A DNA stretch of 64,000 nucleotides from UBA1181 sp045226255. Its GTDB lineage: Bacteria > Bacteroidota > Bacteroidia > Bacteroidales > Paludibacteraceae. A program made the position numbers and the translations under genes. Position 1 is the stretch's first letter, and the number at the start of each line of letters is the position of its first letter. The notes under the pieces were generated by a model. The model made no database searches. It was given only the letters and a program-made list of their open reading frames with translations, and was not told where the DNA came from. The stretch spans positions 62,001-126,000 of the forward strand of contig JBGVCG010000014.1 of assembly GCA_045226255.1 (NCBI GenBank), given 5' to 3'. Positions 16,402 through 25,034 of the stretch are shown piece after piece.

Positions 16402-18435
16402 ATGGATAAGAATACTATTACGGGTTTCTTGTTGATTATCGCTGTGTTTATCGGTTTTTCTATCTGGAACAGACCCACTCCAGAGCAGATTGAAGCCCGC
16501 AATCGTTATCAGGACTCAATTGCGCAAGTCCAAAAAATGAAGGAGAAAGAGGCGCTTGAGCGTGAGAATACGCAAGAGAAATCTGTGTTCCAAGGCGTGG
16601 AAGGTGATTCCGCGAAGATGGCCAAGGCTTCCCTCGCATACGGCGAGTTCGCTTCGGGCGCATTTGGGGATGAGACGACCGTGACGTTGGAGAACGATTT
16701 GGTCAAGGTGGATTTCACCTCTCGTGGCGCACGGGTTTCCAGCGCGGTTATCAAACAATACCTCGACAAGGATAAGAACGTGTTGACATTGTTCCGCCCA
16801 CAGGACGGTGACTTTGGTTTCGTGTTGAACACGGTGAGCAACCGTAAGCTGACGACGAGCGACATGAACTTCAAGGTGGCCGCCAAGACCGACACCTCCG
16901 TCGTATTCTCTTTGCCTGGCGCGAATGGGGGAGCTTTGCTCTTCTCCTATATTCTGCCGAAGAATAGCTATATGCTCCAATTCAACGTGGAGGCACAGGA
17001 TAAAAACATGATGTTGGCCCCAGACATGAAGGAGCTCCGCACATCATGGTCTTTGCGCATTCCACAACAAGAGGTGGGTCGTGAGTTTGAAGACCGCTAT
17101 GCGCAGATGTACTACTATGATCCCGAAGAGGGCCGCGATTACTTGAGCGAACATTCCAACGACGAGTGCAACGTGGAGGGTAAACTGCGTTGGGTGGCTT
17201 TCAAGGACCAATATTTCTCCAGCATCTTCATCGTGGACAACGCATTGATGGAGAAGAGTTTCCTGAAGTCTACTCAGTTGACGGACTCTTCTTATCTGAA
17301 GAGATATGAAATGGAAACTTCCATTCCTTTCGAGGAGGGCAAGGCGAACTTCCGCTTCTTCTTCGGACCGAACAGCTATAAACTCCTGAAGTCTTTCAAC
17401 GAGGGAACGAGCGGAAAGGATAAGCTGAATCTGAACCGCCTTCTGACACTCGGTTTCTCCCTGATCCGTTGGGTGAATCAAGGCGTTATCATCCCATTGT
17501 TCGATCTCTTCGGCTCCATCTTCAGCAACTACGGACTTGTGATCTTATTCTTAACCCTTGCGGTGAAGTTGATCCTTACGCCACTGACGTATAAGTCTTA
17601 CCTCTCTTCTGCTAAGATGCGTGTCCTGAAGCCTCAATTGGATGCCCTCAACGAGAAATACGCTTCCGAGTCGCCTATGGAACGTCAACAGCGGACGCAG
17701 GAATTCTACAAGGATGCGGGCGTGAACCCTGCGGGAGGATGTCTGCCTATGTTGCTCTCCTTCCCATTCTTGACGGCCGTGTACTTCTTTATCCCTGTCG
17801 CCATAGAGTTGAGGCATGTGCCTTTCTTGTGGGCGAAGGACCTCTCCTCATACGATGCCATCGTGTCGTGGAATGCGGACCTTCCGTTGATCGGTGACCA
17901 CATCAGTTTGTTCTGCTTGTTGATGACAATCGTGAACATCGTTTACACGAAGTATAATATGCAGATGAACAACAATTCGGCTCAGATGGATCAGATGAAG
18001 TTCATGAAGTACATGATGTACGGTATGCCGATTTACTTCTTCTTCTGGTTCAATAAGATAGCGTCCGGATTGTGCTACTATTATTTCCTTTCTCTGTTCA
18101 TTACGATCCTTCAAACTTACCTTATCCGCAAATCCATCAATGAGGAGAAATTGTTGGCAGGCATCGAAGAGCATCGTAAGAAGAGATCTGAGTTGAAGCA
18201 ACAGCAGGATAAGGCAGACCGTATGAGGAAGTCTGTCGGCGGTGATGTGATCGGCGCCATCAATGACATCTCTGCTTCCGACAATAATGCTGGTGGCGGT
18301 TTGTTCGGTTCTTTCCGAAAGAAGATGGCCGATTTCCAGGCACAGATGGAGGAGGCTCAGAAGCAGATGGCGGAAGAGCAGAAGAAACGTAATGGGCAAA
18401 ATGGTTCTTCCAATTCGCAGGATAAGAAGGATTAG
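16402..18435 (+). CDS. yidC: Membrane protein insertase YidC
   Basis: A 677-residue YidC. It begins with a membrane helix (TITGFLLIIAVFIGFSIWN), then a large periplasmic domain (about 60-350), then the conserved insertase core with helices including YGLVILFLTLAVKLILTPLT, followed by YKSYLSSAKMRVLKPQLDAL, MLLSFPFLTAVYFFIPVAIE and FFWFNKIASGLCYYYFLSL. The C-terminal tail (about 595-677) is rich in Lys, Gln and Glu, as in Bacteroidota YidC, where a basic tail can contact ribosomes. It inserts and folds inner-membrane proteins with or without SecYEG. The symporter gene starts five bases after its stop. Confidence 0.97.
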   Translation: MDKNTITGFLLIIAVFIGFSIWNRPTPEQIEARNRYQDSIAQVQKMKEKEALERENTQEKSVFQGVEGDSAKMAKASLAYGEFASGAFGDETTVTLENDLVKVDFTSRGARVSSAVIKQYLDKDKNVLTLFRPQDGDFGFVLNTVSNRKLTTSDMNFKVAAKTDTSVVFSLPGANGGALLFSYILPKNSYMLQFNVEAQDKNMMLAPDMKELRTSWSLRIPQQEVGREFEDRYAQMYYYDPEEGRDYLSEHSNDECNVEGKLRWVAFKDQYFSSIFIVDNALMEKSFLKSTQLTDSSYLKRYEMETSIPFEEGKANFRFFFGPNSYKLLKSFNEGTSGKDKLNLNRLLTLGFSLIRWVNQGVIIPLFDLFGSIFSNYGLVILFLTLAVKLILTPLTYKSYLSSAKMRVLKPQLDALNEKYASESPMERQQRTQEFYKDAGVNPAGGCLPMLLSFPFLTAVYFFIPVAIELRHVPFLWAKDLSSYDAIVSWNADLPLIGDHISLFCLLMTIVNIVYTKYNMQMNNNSAQMDQMKFMKYMMYGMPIYFFFWFNKIASGLCYYYFLSLFITILQTYLIRKSINEEKLLAGIEEHRKKRSELKQQQDKADRMRKSVGGDVIGAINDISASDNNAGGGLFGSFRKKMADFQAQMEEAQKQMAEEQKKRNGQNGSSNSQDKKD

Positions 18436-18440
18436 TCCGG

Positions 18441-19871
18441 ATGCTCATATTACTTCTTGTATTGTATTTTTGTTTGCTGGCGTACGTCTCTCATCGTACG
18501 GGCAAAAATGATAGTGGTGCCGATTTCTTTCTGGGGAATCGGCGCTCTCCTTGGTGGGCGGTCGCTATCGGCATGGTGGGGGCTTCCGTTTCGGGCGTCT
18601 CGTTCGTCTCCGTGCCGGGTTGGGTACCGGCTTCCTCATTCTCTTACATGCAGATGGTGCTGGGTTTCTTGGTTGGCTATATCATTGTCGCATACCTGTT
18701 GCTCCCCATCTATTACAATTCAGGCAACGTCTCCATTTATTCGTACCTCTCGTCCCGTCTGGGTGAATCCGGAAGGAAAACGGGAGCAGGATTCTTCCTG
18801 TTGAACAAGTTGTTGGGAGCGGCCGTGAAATTCTACGTCGCCGCATATGTGTTGTACCAACTATCAGACGTCGGATTCCTACCCTTCCCTCTGTTTGTCC
18901 TGCTGTGCGTAGCGTTTGTCTATTTCTACACTTACAGGGGAGGTATCAGGTCTATCGTGTGGACAGATCTCCTGCAGACAATTCTCATGGTTCTATCCTT
19001 GGGTCTTCTCCTTCACAGGGCATTATCTCTCATGGATTTGGATTGGCGCTCCGGACTGAGTTTCATCGTGGACTCAGACATGTCTCGAATCTTCTATTTT
19101 GACGATTGGAGCACCCGTACCTACTTCTGGAAACATTTTGTGAGTGGAGCCTTCGTGGTAGTTGTAATGACAGGTTTAGACCAAGATATGATCCAAAAGA
19201 ATCTCTCATGCCGTTCGTTGAAGGAGGCGCAACGTAACATGTTATCGTATGGAGTACTCTTCATCCCTGTGAATCTGCTGTTTCTATCCTTAGGTCTGTT
19301 GGTGGCCAGCTACTATGGAGTAGACACATTACCAGCATCTGGAGATGGTCTGTTGCCCTATTTTGTGAAGGAAGCTGGCCCAGCAGTGCTGATGTGTTTT
19401 ACCGTAGGGATGCTGGCTTCCTCATTTTCGAGTGTAGACTCAGCGATGGCGGCCATGACGACCTCCTTCCTCTCCGACATCCTAGGCAAGGACACGGAAC
19501 AGGTTTCCCCGAAGTTCCGCCACAAAATCCATTTGGGCGTGGCGGCTGCGGTTTGCCTAATAGTTATGTTGTTGGATTTTGTCAGGAGCGACCATGCCAT
19601 TGACGTGATATACCAACTGGTTTCCTACCTGTATGGCCCATTGTTAGGTATGTTCGCCTACTGTGTCTTACACAAAGAGAAAGGGACAATCGACTCCCCT
19701 TGGAACGTGGCGGTGACGGTTCTCTCTCCGCTACTCTCCTTCGCTGTCGCCCAAATACTCCGCACCTCCTGTGGTTACGACATGGGCTATGAATTGTTAT
19801 TGCTGAATGGTGCGATAACCTTCCTCGGCATCACAAGTGTCCGTTGGTTTACTTCAATCGGAAAGAGTTGA
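18441..19871 (+). CDS. Sodium:solute symporter (SSS family)
   Basis: A 476-residue protein with about 13 membrane helices. The start (LILLLVLYFCLLAYVSHRTG) and DFFLGNRRSPWWAVAIGMVG match the SSS family, as does the helix around YTYRGGIRSIVWTDLLQT and the later GLDQDMIQKNLSCRSLKEAQ. It should import an organic solute with sodium; the substrate cannot be read from sequence (sugars, proline, pantothenate and sialic acid transporters all share this pattern). It starts 5 bases after yidC and is probably in its transcript. The last 23 bases overlap the end of the convergent lipoprotein gene. Confidence 0.9.
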   Translation: MLILLLVLYFCLLAYVSHRTGKNDSGADFFLGNRRSPWWAVAIGMVGASVSGVSFVSVPGWVPASSFSYMQMVLGFLVGYIIVAYLLLPIYYNSGNVSIYSYLSSRLGESGRKTGAGFFLLNKLLGAAVKFYVAAYVLYQLSDVGFLPFPLFVLLCVAFVYFYTYRGGIRSIVWTDLLQTILMVLSLGLLLHRALSLMDLDWRSGLSFIVDSDMSRIFYFDDWSTRTYFWKHFVSGAFVVVVMTGLDQDMIQKNLSCRSLKEAQRNMLSYGVLFIPVNLLFLSLGLLVASYYGVDTLPASGDGLLPYFVKEAGPAVLMCFTVGMLASSFSSVDSAMAAMTTSFLSDILGKDTEQVSPKFRHKIHLGVAAAVCLIVMLLDFVRSDHAIDVIYQLVSYLYGPLLGMFAYCVLHKEKGTIDSPWNVAVTVLSPLLSFAVAQILRTSCGYDMGYELLLLNGAITFLGITSVRWFTSIGKS

Positions 19872-20322
19872 TGATATGCTCCACCGTATCCTTCTGGGCA
19901 CTATTGACAAAAGAGCAATCCACCCCATAGAGTTTATTTCCCCTTTTGCCGATTTTCATAATCGTCTCTTGATAAGAATTCGGAATCTCCTCATCTTCGC
20001 TTGAATAATGGATGAGCGCGTAATCATCCACCATATCGAATTTAATAAGACCGAAACCTGCCATCTCCTCAGAGAAAGCCACAATTCTTGATTTCGCGAA
20101 ATCCTCAACCGAGATATCACCCATTTCCCTAGTGTTTACTACCACAATCTGATCATCGTTAGATGCGATGAACGGGCAGGTCGGACGTCTGTCATACTCC
20201 GCGATCCACATCTTCGGATATTCGATGGAGAACTCACTACTGCTGTATTTTTCGTAAACATTTTTACATCCGGTGAATACTATACTGAATAATATTACCG
20301 TGAGAATAAGTATTTTCTTCAT
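19849..20322 (-). CDS. Small lipoprotein of unknown function
   Basis: A 157-residue lipoprotein: signal MKKILILTVILFSIVFTGC with the lipid-modified residue Cys19. The ATG at 20322 is chosen over 20328 because it gives the usual MKK start. After a short linker comes a strand-rich domain (SSEFSIEYPKMWIAEYDRR, then DISVEDFAKSRI and ALIHYSSEDEE) reminiscent of PsbP-like domains, though the match is weak. Single gene with its own promoter; its 3' end overlaps that of the symporter gene by 23 bases. Confidence 0.75.
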   Translation of the reverse strand: MKKILILTVILFSIVFTGCKNVYEKYSSSEFSIEYPKMWIAEYDRRPTCPFIASNDDQIVVVNTREMGDISVEDFAKSRIVAFSEEMAGFGLIKFDMVDDYALIHYSSEDEEIPNSYQETIMKIGKRGNKLYGVDCSFVNSAQKDTVEHIINSFRLK

Positions 20323-20345
20323 TTGCATACAATTTTTCTATGCAA

Positions 20346-20353
20346 CAAATATA
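20346..20353 (-). promoter_or_regulatory. -7 promoter box of the lipoprotein gene
   Basis: Minus-strand TATATTTG, exact to TAnnTTTG, 23 bases upstream of the ATG at 20322. Confidence 0.6.
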
Positions 20354-20375
20354 AATATTTTTTTTATCACACGAA

Positions 20376-23300
20376 TCACTTCGCACGTTTCGCTGCCCGT
20401 GCAATGAAGTGGAGACGGTTCAAGACATTCACCTCACTCACTCCTCCATCAAAGTCTAGGAACAGAAGGTTCATATCCGGGTAGATATCCTTCACCTTCT
20501 TCTCTATACCCTTGGAAATGACGTGATTGGCGATACATCCGAAAGGCTGCAAGCTGATGGCCGCATTGATGCCGTGTTCTGCGAATGATGCAAATTCGGC
20601 AGGAATCAACCACCCTTCGCCAAATTGGGCCGCCAAACTGGTGATCTTTTCCGCACGTTTCGCCTCCTCATGAATATTCACAATCTTCTCATAATAACGG
20701 AAAGCGGAAGCCGCCTTGTCTATCTTCTTCGCCACATGGTTCAGATACTTCTCGCCTAGGCTGGAGAGCATTCTGGCCACGAACTTACGTTTCTTCTCCA
20801 AATAATGCGCCTCGTTGAACTTAGCGTTCGGGAAATACTGCACGAAGAACTCGTTCAGCGAAGGAATCACTGGCTCAATGCCCTCCTTCACCAACCAATC
20901 CACAACATGTTGATGCCCGAAAGAATTATATTTAATGAAGATCTCACCCACGATACCGACACGAGGCACATCCTTCGTCTCCGTTATCTCCTCAAACTGT
21001 TTCGCAGCCTCGGAGAGGTAGTTGATCATCAACTTAGACTTCTTCTGACGGACCGCCTCAACGCCCAAAGCGATATACTTGTCCAAAATCTGACGAGCGG
21101 CTCCCGGCACCTTCTCCCTAACCACTGCCGAGTAATACATCTTCGACATCGCATCGGAGAAATAGAGGAGGTACATGGTTATCTTGATGATCTTCTTTAC
21201 ATTAGGCGTAAAACCGGACTGTTCATTGATCGTATCCATGATGGAGACGGAGATGACAGGGATGTTCCCGTAACCAGCCGCCAAGAGGGCTTTCTTAATC
21301 AATGCGATGTAGTTCGTCGCACGACACTGTCCTCCCGTCTGGGTGATGGCGAAGACAATGTTATTCAAGTCATATTTGCCAGACTCCAAGGCTCGTATGC
21401 AGTCTCCGACCACCAATGTGGCAGGGTAACAGATCTCGTTGTTCGCATACTTCAGACCATACTGGACAGATGCCTCGTCGCTCGGTGGCATATTCTCAAA
21501 TTCATAGCCCATCAACTCGAACAAGGCTGGCACGAAAGGCGAATGGAAATCCGAGAAGAACGGCACAAGGATCTTCTTTCCCGCATCCTTCTTCAGGAAC
21601 TCAGGCGTGCTCTGGAACGCATGAGCAACCGGCTCCGCCTCCTCACTCTTGTACTTCAACGACTCGATGAGCGAACGAATACGCAAGCGAAGAGAGCCCG
21701 CATTGTTCACATCGTCCACCTTCAGCAAGGTAACGTTCTTGCCGTAACGCTTCATCATATCGATGATCTCATCCACGATGAAGGCATCCGGTCCGCAACC
21801 GAAGGAGGTCAGCTGCACGTAGTGCACATTCTCGTTCGTCTGGGCAACCCACTTCGCCACCTTCATGATCCTATTCATGTAAGACCACTGCGGGATGATG
21901 TGGGAATCCTTCAAGTCAGAATCCATGCCACGTACCAAATCCTCCGTGACCACATCCACTCCGAACGAGGTGATGATCTCGGAAACCTTATGTTGCACAA
22001 GCGGATCATTGTGATATGGTCTGCCCGCAAGAATAATCACCAGACGGTTCTCCTCCCTCGCCTTCGCGAGCAGGCTGACAGCCTTTTTGCGTACCGTATC
22101 CGAGAAGGTATCACGCACCTTCAATGCCTCAGCAAAGGCCGCCTCAAAACGTTTCTTCTCATATTTATCCTTGAGGATACTCTTCATGTAGGTCGCGCAC
22201 GACTTCTTCAGCAAAGCGTCATCCTTGAAGTTGATGACAGGCGAGTCGAGCGGAATATTAAAGCGAGACTCCACATTGATGGAACTCTTCAGCACATCCG
22301 AATAGCCAGCCACCACCGGACAGTTGTAGCTATTGTTGGAGTTAGGCTCCATACGCTCGTAGATGACGTACGGATAGAAGATACGGTCCACCTTCTTCTC
22401 CGCCAAATCGAACACATGACCGTGCAACAACTTGGCCGGGAAACAGATGTTGTCCGCCATCACCGTGTTCAAACCCTTCTCGTAGAGCGAGAAAGTGGAA
22501 CGAGCGGATGATTTGACAGCTATATTGCAACGCGTGAAGAGCGTGTACCAGAACGGGAAGTTCTCATACATGTTCAAGGCGCGAGGGATACCCATCGTAA
22601 AATAAGGCTTCTCCAGCATACCAGCCTTATCCTTCTTGAAGGCCAGCTCGTTCTTGTAGAAGCTCATGTTGAAGGCAGTCCTACCCTTCTCTCCCTTGTT
22701 GGTGTAGACCTTCTCGCACTTGTTTCCTGAATAATACACCTTGCCGTTGGCGAAGACGTTCTTCAGGATCTGGCAATTATTCTCACACCCCACACAACGG
22801 AGAGGCTCGGAGGTATACTCTTTCAAGTCCACCAACTGGGCGAGGGCCACAGGCTCTGTTCCCGCACCGATGCGTTTCTTGGAGAAGAGGGCCGCACCGT
22901 ATGCGCCCATCAACTCAGGGTAGTTGGAGACGATGACCTCCTTATCGACAGAAAGCTCGAAGGCGCGGACCACCGCCAGGTTCCTCATCGTACCGCCCTG
23001 CAGCACGATATGGTCACCCAAATCCTTCGTATCCTTCAATTTCAACACCTTATAGAGGCAGTTCTTGATGACCGAATAGGCCAGACCTGCGGAGATATCA
23101 TCCAACGGAGAACCCTCACGCAGACACTGCTTCACCTTAGAGTTCATGAAGACGGTGCAACGCGTACCCAAATCGCATGGGTGTTGGCTCTCGCAAGCCC
23201 TGCGGACGAAATCCGTGATCGGGCACTTCAGCGACTGTGCGAAGCTGTCGATGAAAGAACCGCAACCAGACGAGCACGCCTCGTTGATCTCCAGCCGGTT

Positions 23301-24632
23301 GATGGCGCCCTTCTCGACGAAGATCGCCTTCATATCCTGTCCGCCGATGTCCAAGATGAACGACACCTTCGGGTTCAGTTTATAAGCGGCCGTATAGTGG
23401 GCGATGGTCTCAACCATACCGAAGTTCAGTCCGAAGGCCGTTTTGATCAACTCCTCGCCATAACCGGTCGAGCAGCTACCCACCACCTTGAGGTCACGTC
23501 CACACTTCTGAGCATCCTCCAGCAAGAGGGAGAGACCCTCCTTCACCGTCTCCAGCGGCCTACCGCCATTTTTCTTATAGAAGGTGAAGAAGATACGCTC
23601 CTGTTCATCCATCGCCACCACCTTCGTGGTCGTGGAGCCAGAGTCGATACCGATATAACAATTATCGGAGGCGATGTCAGACATTGCCACCTTTTCGATC
23701 TTATTCTTTTCCTTGCCCTGTTTCCAAGCCTCGAAAGCCTCCTTGCTCTCGAACAGAGGAGAGAGGGAAGAAGCCGAAACGCCCGCATTCTTGCTCTTCG
23801 TCTGGAACAGCGTGATGAATTCGCTCAGCTTACGCACCTCCGCCTTTTCGTTCATAGAGAGGCTGGCACCCCAAGCAGGCACCACGGAGGCGTTTTCAGT
23901 CAGGATGATATCCTCAGAAGCGAGTCCGAGACGCTCCTGCATAATTTTCCGCAGAGCAGGGATATGTGCAAATGGTCCACCGCACAAGAAGACCTTAGGC
24001 AGAATATCGCACCCACGGGAGAGTGCGGAAACCACCTGTGTCGCCACCGCATTGAAAATGGAGGCGGCTATATTCTCGCGCCTCACATTGAGGGCGATAA
24101 GGTTTTGAATATCCGTTTTGGAGAAGACACCGCAGCGGGAGGCGATCGGATAGATCGAATCAGCATTGAGCGCCATATCGCTCAGCTCGCCCACCTCGAC
24201 ACCAAGGATCACCGCCATCTGGTCGATGAACGCACCCGTACCACCCGCACAGTTACCGTTCATACGAATGTCAGGCTGCATATTCTTATTGAAGAAGATC
24301 ATCTTACTATCCTCTCCACCAATGTCAACCAACGTACGGGTATCAGGGAAACGCTTCTCAATCACCTGAGTCGCTGCAACAACCTCTTGAATAAATGGCA
24401 CTCCGAACCTTTCAGACAGTCCCATTCCGGCAGAGCCCGTCACTTGAATACGGACAGGCACATCCGACAAACTCTCCTTCAAGGCAGACAACGAAGAGAG
24501 CAAAGTCCCCTGTATATCAGCATGATGCCGTGCATAATTAGTGTAAATAATCTCACCATTCACATCCGTCACCACCACTTTCAAAGTGGTAGAACCGGCA
24601 TCCAAGCCTATGTGATATATGTTATTTAACAT
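20376..24632 (-). CDS. Giant acyl-CoA dehydratase activase / DUF2229 fusion protein
   Basis: A 1418-residue protein starting at MLNNIYHIGLDAGSTTLK; the frame stays open further upstream, but that stretch has no coding character and holds the promoter. Two BadF/BadG/BcrA-type activase domains follow one another: residues about 5-270 (IGLDAGSTTLKVVV, DIGGEDSKM, CAGGTGAF near 131) and about 315-590 (IGIDSGSTTTKVVA, DIGGQDMKA, CSSGCGSF near 456). Each carries the Cys that binds the dimer-bridging [4Fe-4S] cluster in known activases. Then a Cys motif (CVGCENNC near 614) and two DUF2229/HgdB-like regions (from GIPRALNMYENFPFWYTLF and from KILVPFFSDFHSPFVPALF). It should couple ATP hydrolysis to low-potential electron transfer, but no dehydratase subunits are encoded nearby and its substrate is unknown. 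Confidence 0.88.
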   Translation of the reverse strand: MLNNIYHIGLDAGSTTLKVVVTDVNGEIIYTNYARHHADIQGTLLSSLSALKESLSDVPVRIQVTGSAGMGLSERFGVPFIQEVVAATQVIEKRFPDTRTLVDIGGEDSKMIFFNKNMQPDIRMNGNCAGGTGAFIDQMAVILGVEVGELSDMALNADSIYPIASRCGVFSKTDIQNLIALNVRRENIAASIFNAVATQVVSALSRGCDILPKVFLCGGPFAHIPALRKIMQERLGLASEDIILTENASVVPAWGASLSMNEKAEVRKLSEFITLFQTKSKNAGVSASSLSPLFESKEAFEAWKQGKEKNKIEKVAMSDIASDNCYIGIDSGSTTTKVVAMDEQERIFFTFYKKNGGRPLETVKEGLSLLLEDAQKCGRDLKVVGSCSTGYGEELIKTAFGLNFGMVETIAHYTAAYKLNPKVSFILDIGGQDMKAIFVEKGAINRLEINEACSSGCGSFIDSFAQSLKCPITDFVRRACESQHPCDLGTRCTVFMNSKVKQCLREGSPLDDISAGLAYSVIKNCLYKVLKLKDTKDLGDHIVLQGGTMRNLAVVRAFELSVDKEVIVSNYPELMGAYGAALFSKKRIGAGTEPVALAQLVDLKEYTSEPLRCVGCENNCQILKNVFANGKVYYSGNKCEKVYTNKGEKGRTAFNMSFYKNELAFKKDKAGMLEKPYFTMGIPRALNMYENFPFWYTLFTRCNIAVKSSARSTFSLYEKGLNTVMADNICFPAKLLHGHVFDLAEKKVDRIFYPYVIYERMEPNSNNSYNCPVVAGYSDVLKSSINVESRFNIPLDSPVINFKDDALLKKSCATYMKSILKDKYEKKRFEAAFAEALKVRDTFSDTVRKKAVSLLAKAREENRLVIILAGRPYHNDPLVQHKVSEIITSFGVDVVTEDLVRGMDSDLKDSHIIPQWSYMNRIMKVAKWVAQTNENVHYVQLTSFGCGPDAFIVDEIIDMMKRYGKNVTLLKVDDVNNAGSLRLRIRSLIESLKYKSEEAEPVAHAFQSTPEFLKKDAGKKILVPFFSDFHSPFVPALFELMGYEFENMPPSDEASVQYGLKYANNEICYPATLVVGDCIRALESGKYDLNNIVFAITQTGGQCRATNYIALIKKALLAAGYGNIPVISVSIMDTINEQSGFTPNVKKIIKITMYLLYFSDAMSKMYYSAVVREKVPGAARQILDKYIALGVEAVRQKKSKLMINYLSEAAKQFEEITETKDVPRVGIVGEIFIKYNSFGHQHVVDWLVKEGIEPVIPSLNEFFVQYFPNAKFNEAHYLEKKRKFVARMLSSLGEKYLNHVAKKIDKAASAFRYYEKIVNIHEEAKRAEKITSLAAQFGEGWLIPAEFASFAEHGINAAISLQPFGCIANHVISKGIEKKVKDIYPDMNLLFLDFDGGVSEVNVLNRLHFIARAAKRAK

Positions 24633-25034
24633 AAAATAAATCGATTTGGCGCGAAAGTACGAAAACTTTTGCCTTAAAAAAATTATATGCACGCTCGTTT
24701 TGCCCCATTCGTCAATAAATATACGAATGAAAAGCAAAGATTCGAATAAGCATCCGATCCCCTCAGAAAAATATAGACACAAAACGACGCGCACACCGCC
24801 AAGGCAACACAGCCGCATCATTTGCAAGGGAAGGACAAAAAAGATTAACATTCATCAAGAAATAAAACATGAGGGTAAAAAGCAAGCGTAAAAAATTTGT
24901 CTCAAAAACGTACAAGCACTAAATTTGGCAAATCGTTCCAAACGAGCGACCTCTCCAAAATCGGGTAATGGGTTCTTCCGACAAGGAGAAAGAGTTTTTT
25001 AGAACCCGCCTTTTATTTATATAGATTATATTAT
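24633..25034. promoter_or_regulatory. Divergent promoter region between the activase and T9SS cargo genes
   Basis: This 402-base gap holds no convincing gene. On the minus strand a TACTTTCG box (24651-24658, one mismatch to consensus) can drive the activase gene. On the plus strand TTTG at 24896-24899, a 20-base spacer and TAAATTTG at 24920-24927 form a near-perfect promoter for the cargo gene. Its leader of about 100 nt contains a 7-bp hairpin (24970-24976 with 25001-25007) whose 3' side runs into a T-rich tract. Nothing was recognised in 24659-24895. Confidence 0.7.

Noticed and set aside
20805..22511. A 568-codon plus-strand frame, and another of 539 codons at 23010-24629
   Set aside because: Both are antisense to the activase gene, which shows clear family motifs; their residues (His, Arg, Leu rich) are typical of a mirror frame.
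24633..24851. An N-terminal extension of the activase by 73 codons
   Set aside because: The extension has no family similarity, and the conserved start MLNNIYHIGLDAGS and a promoter-like box lie after it.
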